Source of the DNA: Dulcicalothrix desertica PCC 7102
Lineage (GTDB): Bacteria; Cyanobacteriota; Cyanobacteriia; Cyanobacteriales; Nostocaceae
NCBI RefSeq assembly: GCF_003991905.1
Contig: NZ_RSCL01000025.1
Span: 85,130 to 149,129 of the forward strand
Direction: 5' to 3'
Length of the DNA stretch: 64,000 bases
Shown: one piece after another, positions 27,338-37,209 of the stretch
Numbering within the stretch: position 1 is the first letter of the stretch
Layout of the letters: each line of letters begins with the position of its first letter
Program-made: the position numbers and the translations under genes
The notes under the pieces: generated by a model
Database searches by the model: none
The model's input: the letters and a program-made list of their open reading frames with translations, nothing else
Told to the model about the DNA's origin: nothing

Positions 27338-28468
27338 ATGAAGGCAAATCACATGCAAACTAGACAATCAGAACAAATTCAACCGCTTGAGCTTTTACCT
27401 CTACCAGAGGCGCCACTAGTATCAATCTTAGTTCCCAACTACAACTATGCCAGATATATTGGTGAGGCAATCGAAAGCGCATTGCGTCAAACTTACTCTA
27501 ACTTTGAAGTCATTATTTGTGATGATGGCTCAAAGGATAACTCATGCGAGATTGTCGAAACATACGTTCAAAAAGATTCACGAGTTAAACTAATTCGTAA
27601 ACCTAACGGTGGTGTTGCGAGTGCGCTAAATGCGGCATATAGAGAAGCAAAGGGTGAGATTATTAGTATATTAGATGCAGATGATATTTGGGTAGAGTCT
27701 AAACTAGAAAAAATTCTGAAAATTTTCAAATCTGATTCTAAGTGTGGTTTTGCAATTCATAATGTCATTCAGATAAATGCTCAAAGCCAACCTATCAAAT
27801 CTCATCCTTTACATAAGCGTTTAGCCACTGGTTGGATGGCTTTAGACGCTTTAAAGAACGGTGGATTTGTTGATGATATACCTCCAGCTTCTGCATTGTC
27901 TTTACGGCGCCAAGTCACTGACTATATATTTCCTTTGAATGAAGAGTTTGTACGTAATGCAGATAGCTTAGTATTTCGCTGCGCGCCATTTATTACGAAC
28001 ATAGGTTCAACAATAGAAGTACTGAGCTTATTTAGAATTCATGGAGCAAATACTACTAGTACGCTAATACCTACAGTAGATTCAATGGAAAAAGAGCAAT
28101 CAACGTTAGCACGTATACATCAAGAACAAAAACTGTTTTTGGAAAAAATGTATGGTGCTGAATTTGCTGCAAAACTTACAGACTGGCGCTGTAGTATAAT
28201 AGTACGTCATAACTTGTATTTGATAGCACGCCTCAAAAAGGCGCCTAAAGCAGAATCTAGAAAAGCCCATCAACTTTTAGTTAATCATCATCTTTTTTCA
28301 ATTGGGTTTAATGGCTATCTACCTCAAAAATTACTCTTTGCCTGGGGTGAGTGGTTGCCAGATAGCATTTTTGCTTTTGTTTTTGAGCAGATCTATGGTG
28401 CAGGTCACATAAAAAGATTTATGAGATGGATAAAAAGCCAAAAATTATCTATAAGTTCAATTTCTTAG
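27338..28468 (+). CDS. glycosyltransferase family 2
   Basis: 376 residues. PLVSILVPNYNYARYIGEAI (about 26-45), CDDGSKDNSCEIV and ILDADDIWVESKL (the DxD region) define a GT-A family 2 enzyme. The C-terminal third is variable and ends in a hydrophobic/basic stretch (FAFVFEQIYG). An in-frame ATG five codons downstream is an alternative start. It follows the FkbM gene closely and precedes an SDR gene by 15 bp. Confidence 0.88.
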   Translation: MKANHMQTRQSEQIQPLELLPLPEAPLVSILVPNYNYARYIGEAIESALRQTYSNFEVIICDDGSKDNSCEIVETYVQKDSRVKLIRKPNGGVASALNAAYREAKGEIISILDADDIWVESKLEKILKIFKSDSKCGFAIHNVIQINAQSQPIKSHPLHKRLATGWMALDALKNGGFVDDIPPASALSLRRQVTDYIFPLNEEFVRNADSLVFRCAPFITNIGSTIEVLSLFRIHGANTTSTLIPTVDSMEKEQSTLARIHQEQKLFLEKMYGAEFAAKLTDWRCSIIVRHNLYLIARLKKAPKAESRKAHQLLVNHHLFSIGFNGYLPQKLLFAWGEWLPDSIFAFVFEQIYGAGHIKRFMRWIKSQKLSISSIS

Positions 28469-28483
28469 TTTAACTAGCATAGT

Positions 28484-29266
28484 ATGAATATTGAAAGTGC
28501 AACTATATTAATTACTGGCGCCTCTCAAGGCATTGGTCAGCAGCTAGCAGTTTACTTTGCCAAAAAAGGCGCCGAAGTTATAATTGCCGCCCGCAATAAG
28601 TCTAAACTAAATGAAACGCTCAAGTTAATTAATGCGGTTGGTGGAAAGGCAACTGCATTGGTACTCGACCTAAGCAACGTTGAAACTATTCAGTCGCTAG
28701 CTAATGATATCCAAGTTTCGGGTAAACATGTCAATATTCTGATTAATAACGCAGCAAATTGCAACTCAAAACCTTTACTTGACACATCTTTAGAAGAAAT
28801 TGATGCGATTGTTAGAACAAATGTAATAGGTTGTTTTCAACTATGTCGCCTCATAGCTCCAACTATGGTTAGTCAAAGAGGTGGCGTAATTGTTAATATT
28901 TCTTCCTTAGCAGGCTACAATCCAAATGCTGCCCAAACTGTTTACAGCACTTCTAAAGCAGCAGTTAATGCTTTATCAGAAGCTCTGCGAGACGAACTTG
29001 CTCCAAAGCGTGTCCAAGTAATTAATGTAGCAATGGAAGTTTTAGCTCTCGACACACAAAAAAGTTTAGGTCAAGTCAATGTTGAGCAGTTTGCCAAACG
29101 TCTTGAGTCAGCCATCTATAAAAATGAATATGAATTGTTTTTATCTCCGCCTAAAAAATGGCTGATGCGGTTGTATAAGTTTTTGCCTGTAATCTCTCGT
29201 TTAAAAAAATATTTAAAGTCTTATAAAACGAGAAAAAGTGTAGAAAATCAAATAATGGAGAACTAA
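28484..29266 (+). CDS. short-chain dehydrogenase/reductase
   Basis: 260 residues. The Rossmann motif is TGASQGIGQQLA (about 12-23), followed by NNAA and the catalytic Ser/Tyr/Lys arranged as NISSLAGYNPNAAQTVYSTSK. The last 40 residues (KKWLMRLYKFLPVISRLKKYLK) are basic and amphipathic, as in membrane-associated SDRs. It probably oxidises or reduces a sugar or lipid precursor of the glycan. The exact substrate is unknown. It has GGCGCC sites at its start, like the rest of the second half of the cluster. Confidence 0.85.
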   Translation: MNIESATILITGASQGIGQQLAVYFAKKGAEVIIAARNKSKLNETLKLINAVGGKATALVLDLSNVETIQSLANDIQVSGKHVNILINNAANCNSKPLLDTSLEEIDAIVRTNVIGCFQLCRLIAPTMVSQRGGVIVNISSLAGYNPNAAQTVYSTSKAAVNALSEALRDELAPKRVQVINVAMEVLALDTQKSLGQVNVEQFAKRLESAIYKNEYELFLSPPKKWLMRLYKFLPVISRLKKYLKSYKTRKSVENQIMEN

Positions 29267-29331
29267 TTAATTCTATTTACATATTAAATCACGTTTTTAA
29301 TCAATATCTTTGTATTTTAGGAGATACTGTA

Positions 29332-30174
29332 GTGGGAAGTTTCCTTACAAAAAAAGAACTGCAAGAATTTGAAGAGTTAGGCATTGTCGGACCTTTTACT
29401 TTACTTGATCCTAATCAGGTAGACTCAATTACGAAAAAATTGACTGTTGAAAAACGTAAATTCTTTTTTGCAAATAATATTATATCAAGAATTCCTTTAC
29501 TAAAAGACCAACTATCTGAAGCAAGCTGGGGTAAAGGAAAGTGGCATAAGGGACTTCATGCAAGCGCACCTCTAGTTTATAAACTAGCTACCGAGTCGGT
29601 TATTGTTGATAGAATTGCTTCTATCATTGGGCAGGATATACTCTTGTGGAGTGCAATGGTACTTAATGTTAAGCCAAGTGACCGCAATCCTAGTTGGCAT
29701 ACAGATGCAGAACTAAGAGACTGGAGTCAATGGGAAGGTGCCACTGCTTGGTTAGCTCTTAGCAATGTGGATGAGCAAAGCGGGATGAAAGTTATTACTC
29801 GTTCTCATCGTCTACCTCTAACTTCAGAGGAGGTTCGTCAGAAATTGGGAGTTAATACTTCTGACGATGATGCGATTTTGCAAGCAGCTCGTGAGTTTGA
29901 CCCTAAGTGTGAGTGTGTTTCGGTTAACACAAAACCAGGTGAATTTTTTATTTTTGCTACACGCGCGTGGCATACAGGCAGAAAATCTGCTACGCAAAAA
30001 GTTCGGAACTCGGTAATTTTTCAGTACTCAAAACCTTGTGTAGAAATAAAAATGCCTGTACATCCAGACCCACCTGTTGTTTGGGATTCTCGTTCTCTTC
30101 CTTGTATTTTAGTACGAGGTAATGATGAGTATGGCAAAAATCGACTTGTAAAACCTCCTAAAATCACAGCTTAG
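29332..30174 (+). CDS. phytanoyl-CoA dioxygenase (PhyH)-family oxygenase
   Basis: 280 residues, GTG start with AGGAGAT upstream. The Fe(II) site of 2-oxoglutarate dioxygenases is visible: HTDAE in NPSWHTDAELRDW (His and Asp), the distal His in FATRAWHTGRKSA, and an Arg nearby for 2-oxoglutarate. DQLSEASWGKGKWHKGLH lies before the core. Such enzymes hydroxylate small molecules; in a polysaccharide cluster a sugar or lipid-carrier modification is likely. It lies in one run with the SDR and two GT4 genes. Confidence 0.8.
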   Translation: MGSFLTKKELQEFEELGIVGPFTLLDPNQVDSITKKLTVEKRKFFFANNIISRIPLLKDQLSEASWGKGKWHKGLHASAPLVYKLATESVIVDRIASIIGQDILLWSAMVLNVKPSDRNPSWHTDAELRDWSQWEGATAWLALSNVDEQSGMKVITRSHRLPLTSEEVRQKLGVNTSDDDAILQAAREFDPKCECVSVNTKPGEFFIFATRAWHTGRKSATQKVRNSVIFQYSKPCVEIKMPVHPDPPVVWDSRSLPCILVRGNDEYGKNRLVKPPKITA

Positions 30175-30189
30175 AGGAAACAAAGTGTA

Positions 30190-31383
30190 ATGGAAACCTC
30201 AAAAAATACGCGCGTACTGTTTGTCAGCCAAGCTTATGTAGTGGGTGTTAACCAAGGAAAATTAAATGCAATTGCGGAGACTGGCAAAGCAGAAGTTGGT
30301 TTACTTGTACCCAGTAACTGGAAAGCACTCGAATGGAATCGTCAGTTTGTAGTTGAAACACCTTACCCTAAAATTAAAGTCTACACTGCACCTGTTATGT
30401 TCTCTGGTCGTGGCGGCGCCTACGTCTTTAACCCTTTACGAATTTGGCAAGTTATTAAAGATTTTCAACCTGATATTATTCAAGTTGAACAAGAGGTTTT
30501 TTCACTTTGTGCGTTAGAATTCGCTATTTGCAGTCGCATAACAGGTAAACCGTTGGCATTGTTCGGTTGGGAAAATATGGAGCGCATCCTATCAGCACCA
30601 CGCCGCTGGGTGTCTAACTTTGTGATGGATACCGTCAAATTAATGCTTCCCGGTAATCATGACGGAGCGAATTTGATGCGTAAATGGGGTTATACCGGAT
30701 TGATGGAAATCATTCCCCAAATTGGAGTTGATACGCAGTTGTTTGCTCCTAAAGCCACAAAAACACAAAACGAAGTCTTTAATATTGGCTTTTTGGGACG
30801 ATTAGTACCAGAAAAAGGTGTAGACACTATTTTTGCTGCAGTTCGTCACCTTTTGGATAAAGGGCTGAAATGTCAAATTACAATTTGCGGCACTGGTTAT
30901 ATTGAAGAAGCACTCCGTTCGGAAGCACAAAAGCTGCAAATAACTGATTCAATTATTTGGCGTGGAGGAATACGACATGACCAGGCGCCTTCAGAAATTA
31001 GTAACTTTGATGTTTTAGTATTACCTTCCCGTACTGCTGCTACTTGGAAAGAACAGTTCGGTCACGTACTTATTGAAGCAATGGCAATGGGTGTTCCTGT
31101 TATTGGTTCAGACTCTGGTGAAATACCAAGAGTTATTGGACGCGATGATTTAGTATTTCCTGAAGATAATGCAATTGCACTAGCTGCTATTTTGGAACGT
31201 ATGATACATGAACCAAATTGGTGGCAAGAAGTCGGAAAGTTCGGTTCTAATATAGTTCAGCAAAATTACACTCATCAACGAATTGCTCAAAGATTAATCA
31301 GCCTTTGGGAAATTATACTTAAAGGTAAATATACTATTTCCCCAACTAAATCTAATGAAGCTGAGGTGAAACAATGCGTGTAG
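30190..31383 (+). CDS. glycosyltransferase family 4
   Basis: 397 residues, GT-B fold. The C-terminal donor domain starts at FNIGFLGRLVPEKGVDTIF (about 197-215), followed by IEEALRSEA, WRGGIRHDQAP and FGHVLIEAMAMGVPVIGSDSGE, the E-x7-E signature. It is a retaining glycosyltransferase acting on the cluster's glycan. Its end overlaps the next GT4 gene by 10 bp, so the two are translationally coupled. Confidence 0.88.
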   Translation: METSKNTRVLFVSQAYVVGVNQGKLNAIAETGKAEVGLLVPSNWKALEWNRQFVVETPYPKIKVYTAPVMFSGRGGAYVFNPLRIWQVIKDFQPDIIQVEQEVFSLCALEFAICSRITGKPLALFGWENMERILSAPRRWVSNFVMDTVKLMLPGNHDGANLMRKWGYTGLMEIIPQIGVDTQLFAPKATKTQNEVFNIGFLGRLVPEKGVDTIFAAVRHLLDKGLKCQITICGTGYIEEALRSEAQKLQITDSIIWRGGIRHDQAPSEISNFDVLVLPSRTAATWKEQFGHVLIEAMAMGVPVIGSDSGEIPRVIGRDDLVFPEDNAIALAAILERMIHEPNWWQEVGKFGSNIVQQNYTHQRIAQRLISLWEIILKGKYTISPTKSNEAEVKQCV

Positions 31384-32531
31384 TAATCGCTAGAACAATG
31401 CAAGAATTCAGCATGGACGTTTACGCTGATGGCATTATATCAGGATTGAAAAGCGCGCGTCCTAACTGGGAAATTATTGATTTGGCACCTCGTCATTTTG
31501 ATAGACGTAGCCACTCGTTGAGTTTACGAGTTAATAAGTACTACGAACGATTTTGGACTTTTCCGCGCCTGGTCAAACAGCAAAAAGCCGACATATTTCA
31601 CGTTATTGACCCCAGCGAAGCACATGTTGTTTATTGGTTAAACAAAAAAGCTCAACCTGCCGTTGTTACCTGTCATGATTTAGTAAATTTTTACTATAAA
31701 GATAATCTTCAAGGTTCGGTGCAACTGCCATTTATAAGCAAAGCGGCTTGGATACATGCCGTAAAAGGTATGCGCCATGCCAAGCATATCGTTTCAGTTT
31801 CATCAATTACAGCAAAAGACACAACTAAACTTCTAGATATTCCACAAGAGAAAATAACTGTAACTCCAAATGCTGTAGACCCAAGCTTTCAGCAACTGTC
31901 AAAATTGGAAACTGCATCGTTACGACAAAAATATAATATACCAGAAAATATATTTTGCTTGTTAAATGTAGGCTCAAATCATCCGCGAAAAAATCTTTCT
32001 ACGATTTTGAAAGCAATATCTCATTTAATAAATGATAAAAACTTACCTGTGTACTTTTTAAAAGCTGGTTCTGATTTTACAGAAGAGCAAAAAAAATATA
32101 TAAGTGAGCATCAATTAACTAGTAATGTTAGCTATCTCGGTAAACCCGATAAACAAAGTTTAGTCGAACTTTATAATACTGTAGATATTCTAATGGCGCC
32201 TTCTTTACATGAAGGTTTTGGAATAACAGTTTTAGAAGCAATGGCTTGTGGTACACCAGTAATTACCTCAAATACATCTGCTCTACCCGAAGTCGCTGGA
32301 GATGCAGGAGTATTAGTCAACCCTCTAGACAGTGAAGCTTTAGCTTCGGCAGTTTATGAATTATACTCTAACAATAATCATTATCAAATATTAGTTGAAA
32401 AAGGAATTGCAAGAGCGAAGTTATTTACTTGGGAAAAAACAGGTGAATTACTCGCTACAGTTTATGAAGATATATTAAGTAAACAAATTACCCCAAACAT
32501 TAACCAAACATACTCAATTTATAGGAGCTAG
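31374..32531 (+). CDS. glycosyltransferase family 4
   Basis: 385 residues. The N-terminal half has FHVIDPSEAHVVYWL and VVTCHDLVNFYY. The donor domain has FCLLNVGSNHPRKNLSTIL and MAPSLHEGFGITVLEAMACG, a textbook GT4 site, then PVITSNTSALPEVAGDAG. This subgroup (mannosyl- or other hexosyltransferases) commonly extends surface glycans. The ATG lies inside the end of the preceding GT4 gene, and the next gene begins 2 bp after the stop. Confidence 0.9.
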   Translation: MRVVIARTMQEFSMDVYADGIISGLKSARPNWEIIDLAPRHFDRRSHSLSLRVNKYYERFWTFPRLVKQQKADIFHVIDPSEAHVVYWLNKKAQPAVVTCHDLVNFYYKDNLQGSVQLPFISKAAWIHAVKGMRHAKHIVSVSSITAKDTTKLLDIPQEKITVTPNAVDPSFQQLSKLETASLRQKYNIPENIFCLLNVGSNHPRKNLSTILKAISHLINDKNLPVYFLKAGSDFTEEQKKYISEHQLTSNVSYLGKPDKQSLVELYNTVDILMAPSLHEGFGITVLEAMACGTPVITSNTSALPEVAGDAGVLVNPLDSEALASAVYELYSNNNHYQILVEKGIARAKLFTWEKTGELLATVYEDILSKQITPNINQTYSIYRS

Positions 32532-32533
32532 CC

Positions 32534-33163
32534 ATGAAGACTTATGAAGACCTAAACAAAGACCAAGAATTTTATTTGGGAGATTTATTTACTTTAGAAA
32601 GATATAGACAATTTGCTAGACATTTACCTAACCATGCAAAAAATGTCCTCGATGTAGGATGTCATATTGGTAGAGGTGGAAAAGAAATAAAGTCTATAAG
32701 AAAAGATTTAATACTTTATGGTTTAGATTGTGTGCAAGATTTTTTAGATAAAATACCTACAGATGTCTATTCTCATAAAATTTATGTAGAATCTACCTTA
32801 AATATATCTCTTGAAAATTCATCAATGGATGCAATAGTCGCGGGTGAATTTATAGAACATTTATACCCTCAAGACGTAGACAAAACTTTACGCGAGTTTT
32901 TTAGATTGCTTAAACCTGGTGGAAGTGTACTATTAACTACACCTAATCCTAATTATTTAGTTTTAAAGTTAACTGGCAAAGGTGTAATTGGTGGTCCTCA
33001 CGTATCTGAACATTATATAAGTAATCTTAGAAAGCAATTAAAAGAAATCGGTTTTAGCAAGGTTAAATTTTTAGGCAGTGGAAAAGTATCTCGTATATTT
33101 GGCGAGAATTTTCCACTTTTACTGATGTACGGAAGTTATTTAGCCATTGCGAGCAAAGATTAG
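32534..33163 (+). CDS. class I SAM-dependent methyltransferase
   Basis: 209 residues. Motif I is VLDVGCHIGRGGKEI (about 36-50), with YGLDCVQDFL as the acidic-loop strand, DAIVAGEFIEHLYP as motif II and LLKPGGSVLLTTPNPNYLVL as motif III. It is a small Rossmann methyltransferase without extra domains. It is flanked by GT4 genes at 2-bp spacings and so probably methylates the glycan, for example as a chain-capping step. Wzt proteins with C-terminal domains often read capped ends, which would fit. Confidence 0.85.
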   Translation: MKTYEDLNKDQEFYLGDLFTLERYRQFARHLPNHAKNVLDVGCHIGRGGKEIKSIRKDLILYGLDCVQDFLDKIPTDVYSHKIYVESTLNISLENSSMDAIVAGEFIEHLYPQDVDKTLREFFRLLKPGGSVLLTTPNPNYLVLKLTGKGVIGGPHVSEHYISNLRKQLKEIGFSKVKFLGSGKVSRIFGENFPLLLMYGSYLAIASKD

Positions 33164-33165
33164 CC

Positions 33166-34416
33166 ATGAAAATTCTAATGTCTGCCTATTCTTGCGAACC
33201 AGGTAAAGGTTCTGAACGCGGTGTTGGTTGGAATGTGGTACGAGAAGTAGCGAAATACCACGAAGTCTGGGTTTTAACTCGACCGGATGAAAGTAGAGAA
33301 GCTATAGAAGCTGAACTCGCACGCAACCCAGTACCGAACTTACATTTTGTCTATTTTAATACTTCCTTCTTAGCTAACCTCTGGCGCCTCAATCAAAATG
33401 GCGCCATGCAAATCCACTATTATTTGTGGCAAATTCAAGCGTATTTTGTTGCCCGTCGTCTGCATATTGAAATTGGCTTTGATGCTGCACAGCATGTAAC
33501 TTTTGTCAAATACTCTAATCCTTGTTTTCTCTCACTTCTACCAATTCCCTTGGTTTGGGGGCCTGTAGGTGGTGGGGAATCTGCACCAAAAGCGTTTTGG
33601 CGAGATTTTAGCATCAAAGCCAAAATTTACGAGATTCTTCGAGATTTGACGCGGTTCGTGGGAGAACTTGACCCTTTTGTCCATGTAACTGCAAAAAGAA
33701 GCGCTGTAGTTCGTGCAACAACTGAAGAGACAGCTATTAGATTGCGAAAAATGGGTGTAAGTAATGTGCAAATCGAGCCTGCAATTGGTATCGCTTTGGC
33801 AGAAATTGATCATCTTGCTCGTTACAAAATGCCCGAAAGTCCAGTTAGATTTTTTAGTATTGGTAGATTATTACACTGGAAAGGTTTCCATTTAGGGTTA
33901 CAAGCTTTTGCTGCCTCTAAGTTAACCGATGCTGAATACTGGATTTTAGGCGATGGTCCTGAACGCTTACGCTTACAAGCTCAAGCCGAAAAGTTAGGAA
34001 TTGCAGGGCAAGTTAAATTTTGGGGTGAGCTATCGCGCGAAGAAACTTTAGCGAAGTTGCAAGATTGCCACGTATTAGTTCATCCTAGCTTGCATGATTC
34101 TGGTGGGTTAGTTTGTATGGAAGCAATGGCTGCTGGGCGCCCAGTGATTTGTCTTGATTTAGGCGGTCCCGGCGCTCAGGTAACATCCGAAACAGGTTTT
34201 AAAATTGCAGCAATTAATCCGGAGCAAGCAGTCAATGATTTGTCTAAAGCTATGATTACACTGGCTCAAGATTCAAATTTAAGAATTAAAATAGGACTAG
34301 CTGGGCAGAAACATATTCGAGAAGTTTGTAGTTGGGAAGCTAAAGGTGAAAATTTAGCTTTCATTTACGAACAAATAAAAACAGGCAAAGCCAAAGTCAA
34401 ACAAGCTGTAGCTTAA
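33166..34416 (+). CDS. glycosyltransferase family 4
   Basis: 416 residues. SAYSCEPGKGSERGVGWNV at the start is typical of a GT4 subgroup, as is PLVWGPVGGGESAPKAFW in the middle. The donor domain has FFSIGRLLHWKGFHLGLQAF and LVHPSLHDSGGLVCMEAMA. Two GGCGCC sites lie close together near 33383 and 33401. It probably adds a sugar to the glycan. It ends 39 bp before another GT4 gene. Confidence 0.9.
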   Translation: MKILMSAYSCEPGKGSERGVGWNVVREVAKYHEVWVLTRPDESREAIEAELARNPVPNLHFVYFNTSFLANLWRLNQNGAMQIHYYLWQIQAYFVARRLHIEIGFDAAQHVTFVKYSNPCFLSLLPIPLVWGPVGGGESAPKAFWRDFSIKAKIYEILRDLTRFVGELDPFVHVTAKRSAVVRATTEETAIRLRKMGVSNVQIEPAIGIALAEIDHLARYKMPESPVRFFSIGRLLHWKGFHLGLQAFAASKLTDAEYWILGDGPERLRLQAQAEKLGIAGQVKFWGELSREETLAKLQDCHVLVHPSLHDSGGLVCMEAMAAGRPVICLDLGGPGAQVTSETGFKIAAINPEQAVNDLSKAMITLAQDSNLRIKIGLAGQKHIREVCSWEAKGENLAFIYEQIKTGKAKVKQAVA

Positions 34417-34455
34417 TTAAATATCCACCGCCTTTCTTCCTCTCCCTCTCTTAAC

Positions 34456-35589
34456 ATGCATGTTCTAATTTGCGCTTTACACCGACCATCAAAACCAACT
34501 GGGGTTTGCCGATACGCCGCCAATCTTGCTCAATGTCTAGCAGAAACCAATAAAATCACGAAAGTTAGCTTAGTGATTGGAGCATGGCAGAAATCTTATT
34601 TTGATCAATCCTTCAAATTGTCATCTAATAAAATAAATTTAATAATTATAGATATAAATAATACTTCCTCGTCTAGAAATATTTGGTTTTTATTGAGATT
34701 ACCAAAACTTGCGAAATATCTCAATACTGATATTGTCCATTTATCATTTCCGCTTCCTATTATTCGGCAGCTTTTTGCTTGTCCTATAGTTGCCACAATT
34801 CACGACCTCTATCCATATGAGTTTCCAGAGAATTTTGGCTATCCTAATGTTATTTTCAATCAATTTTTTTTAAAAGTATGTATAAATAACAGCAATGGCT
34901 TATCATGTGTATCTAAAACCACATACGAATCTTTAAAGCAATATTTTTATAAAATAGATAGTAAAAAAAATACTACTGTTATTTACAATCAAGCTGATTT
35001 TAGTAATATCACTGCTCAAGCTCCTTTAAATATTAATCCTCTTAACAATTCTGCTTTTCTCTTAGCAGTTGCACAACACCGTAAAAATAAAAATCTAGAT
35101 GTTATTATTAAATCATATCACTCATTAAAAGCCAGTAATAAAATACATAAATCAACAAAACTAGTTCTTGTCGGTAGTCCGGGACCTGAGACTGAAAACC
35201 TCAAGCAGCTAATTCAGGCGCTCTCCCTGGAAGCGGATGTAGAAATGCTTGCCTCGATTAATGATGAAGAGTTATGCTGGTTATATAAAAATTGCCAGAT
35301 GTTAGTTATACCTTCTACAACAGAAGGTTTTTGCTTACCTTTAGCCGAAGCACTATCAGTGGGCGCCAAAATTATATGTTCAGATATTCCGATATTTCGA
35401 GAAATTGGTAATTTATCTTGTACATACTTTACGCTAGCAGGAGATATTACTCAAAACTTATCACAAGCGATAATTAATTCATTCGAGCAACCAGTTCAAA
35501 CAGTTCAAGCAGATAAGCGATTTTCAAAAGTGCAGCTATCACAGCAATATATAGATTTTTACTCTCAGGTTAAATTATCAACTTCTTAG
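34456..35589 (+). CDS. glycosyltransferase family 4
   Basis: 377 residues. RPSKPTGVCRYAANLAQCL and VATIHDLYPYEFPENFGYP give the N-terminal half; FLLAVAQHRKNKNLDVIIKS and VIPSTTEGFCLPLAEALSVG the donor domain. The coding sequence is AT-rich in its first half. It is the last glycosyltransferase before the membrane polymerase/ligase gene. A hairpin (35612-35629) lies between them. Confidence 0.88.
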   Translation: MHVLICALHRPSKPTGVCRYAANLAQCLAETNKITKVSLVIGAWQKSYFDQSFKLSSNKINLIIIDINNTSSSRNIWFLLRLPKLAKYLNTDIVHLSFPLPIIRQLFACPIVATIHDLYPYEFPENFGYPNVIFNQFFLKVCINNSNGLSCVSKTTYESLKQYFYKIDSKKNTTVIYNQADFSNITAQAPLNINPLNNSAFLLAVAQHRKNKNLDVIIKSYHSLKASNKIHKSTKLVLVGSPGPETENLKQLIQALSLEADVEMLASINDEELCWLYKNCQMLVIPSTTEGFCLPLAEALSVGAKIICSDIPIFREIGNLSCTYFTLAGDITQNLSQAIINSFEQPVQTVQADKRFSKVQLSQQYIDFYSQVKLSTS

Positions 35590-35611
35590 AAAAGCGTTAA
35601 TTTAAGTATGA

Positions 35612-35629
35612 TTCCCCCGAATTCGCGGG
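35612..35629. terminator. intercistronic hairpin, possible attenuator
   Basis: The palindrome CCCCCGAATTCGCGGGGG lies 23 bp after the last GT4 gene and 38 bp before the Wzy/WaaL-like gene. No strong T-run follows, so it may be an mRNA-stabilising or attenuating stem rather than a full terminator. Confidence 0.4.
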
Positions 35630-35666
35630 GGTTAGGGGAACAAAACTATACAATTAAAATCAAATT

Positions 35667-37103
35667 ATGAATCAACAACTATATGTAGAAGATAAAAAGG
35701 GTAGTCTCAAAAATCTAACTTTAATTATTGCAGCATTTGCTAGCGTTTTCTATCCTAGGATGCTAGATAGTGTTGGTTTTCCTAGCGCTATTAATTTCGT
35801 TCACTTCATTATTGTACCATTCACATTTGCAGTTGCAATATTTACAACTACAGTCAAAAGTAAGAAACAAATTAATATTACATGGGAAATTGCTATAGGT
35901 TGTCTGCTATTTTTTGGTGTCAATCTCGGTAGCGCACTTTTGAACCGTGCGGGAGTCATCAACGTCTTTCTAGAATTTGTCCTATTAACTGAACCTTATA
36001 TGCTACTTTTGGCAATCATTTGTTTGCCATTATCTCAAGCTCATGTCGCTAGATTAAGAAGTTGGGTTTTAATTTCTGGGGTAATTAATTTAGTTTTAGC
36101 CATTCTTCAATATTTTTTATTAATTACCAAAATTCTTCCTGTAAAAAGTATGTCACTTGCAGATAATGTTCAGGGAGTATTTTATTTAACTGGTGCTGGG
36201 AATTATGTATCAGCTTCAGTATCAATTGCTTTGGCTTTATATTATTTTTTTGATGATAAAAAAGTTGCTATAAGTTTTCGAGCATTTTGGTTATTAGCAT
36301 CTTTTTATCAATTATTAGTTTCTGATTCCAAACAGATTTTAATCGTGTTTGTTATTGGATGGGCACTTTTGGTATTAACCAAATATGATAAAGTTGATAA
36401 ATTTTTATTATATATTGTCGGGTTTACAATTTTCTTAACAGCATTTTTTTGGGTAGTTGAAAATGTTGACTTTAAAGGTTTAGACGCTTTTAGATACTGG
36501 TTTGGTCGAACCGAACTTTATGGTTCTGATGGTGAAGCAGTTAATGCTAAAATGGCAGGTGCCAATATTATTATTTCTCATTTCAAGTCTGAGTTAAACT
36601 GGTTGTTCGGTCTTGGTCCAGGTCATACAGTTGGACGGTTAGGAGGATGGATACTTAGAGATTATGCACCTTTGTTAGCTCCGTTGAGACCTACTATACA
36701 TCCAGCAACGCAAGAAATTTGGAATGCATTAAACTCAAATTGGCTAGTTTTAGAGTCTTCTATGTTTGCTCCTATTTTCACCTGGGTTGGTTTGTGGGGA
36801 GATTTAGGATTTTTAGGTTTGGCAGCTTATTTTTTTCTTGCCGCTGTTACTTGGCTGCGTCTTTGTAAAGATGACCTTTCAAAGCTGTTGATGCTGACGA
36901 TGTTAGTCTACGGTTTTATATTTACCCAAGTTGAAGAGCCTGGTCAATCTCTAACTGTGGCTTTAATGATTGGCTTGCAATGGCACCAACGACAAAATCG
37001 TAGACTCGCGCGTCTTGTTGACTTGGCGCCACCTCAAGATGTAGAAGATCAGCCTAGGGTTGTGAGTACTCCTTTATACGTTAAACCTCGGAAACGGCGA
37101 TAA
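35667..37103 (+). CDS. O-antigen polymerase/ligase-like membrane protein (Wzy/WaaL type)
   Basis: 478 residues with about 11-12 hydrophobic helices. A long extramembrane loop (about 275-370) contains FGLGPGHTVGRLGGWILRDY and is flanked by helices, the usual layout of Wzy polymerases and WaaL ligases. It acts in the cytoplasmic membrane. Because the cluster also has a Wzm/Wzt exporter, which normally exports finished chains without Wzy, a ligase role or a second glycan is possible. It is the last + gene of the cluster and ends before a bidirectional terminator. Confidence 0.75.
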   Translation: MNQQLYVEDKKGSLKNLTLIIAAFASVFYPRMLDSVGFPSAINFVHFIIVPFTFAVAIFTTTVKSKKQINITWEIAIGCLLFFGVNLGSALLNRAGVINVFLEFVLLTEPYMLLLAIICLPLSQAHVARLRSWVLISGVINLVLAILQYFLLITKILPVKSMSLADNVQGVFYLTGAGNYVSASVSIALALYYFFDDKKVAISFRAFWLLASFYQLLVSDSKQILIVFVIGWALLVLTKYDKVDKFLLYIVGFTIFLTAFFWVVENVDFKGLDAFRYWFGRTELYGSDGEAVNAKMAGANIIISHFKSELNWLFGLGPGHTVGRLGGWILRDYAPLLAPLRPTIHPATQEIWNALNSNWLVLESSMFAPIFTWVGLWGDLGFLGLAAYFFLAAVTWLRLCKDDLSKLLMLTMLVYGFIFTQVEEPGQSLTVALMIGLQWHQRQNRRLARLVDLAPPQDVEDQPRVVSTPLYVKPRKRR

Positions 37104-37142
37104 AAAATGAAGCAACGGCATTAATTAAATTTTTAGAAGAAT

Positions 37143-37167
37143 GAGGGTGCAGCATTGCCGCACCCTC
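37143..37167. terminator. bidirectional terminator between convergent operons
   Basis: The stem GAGGGTGC (37143-37150) / GCACCCTC (37160-37167) lies between the end of the polysaccharide cluster on + and the end of the lasso operon on -. AAAACTT follows on one side and an A/T-rich run on the other. Confidence 0.7.
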
Positions 37168-37209
37168 AAAACTTAAAATTATGAAATGTAATTTGAGGCG
37201 CCATGTTTC

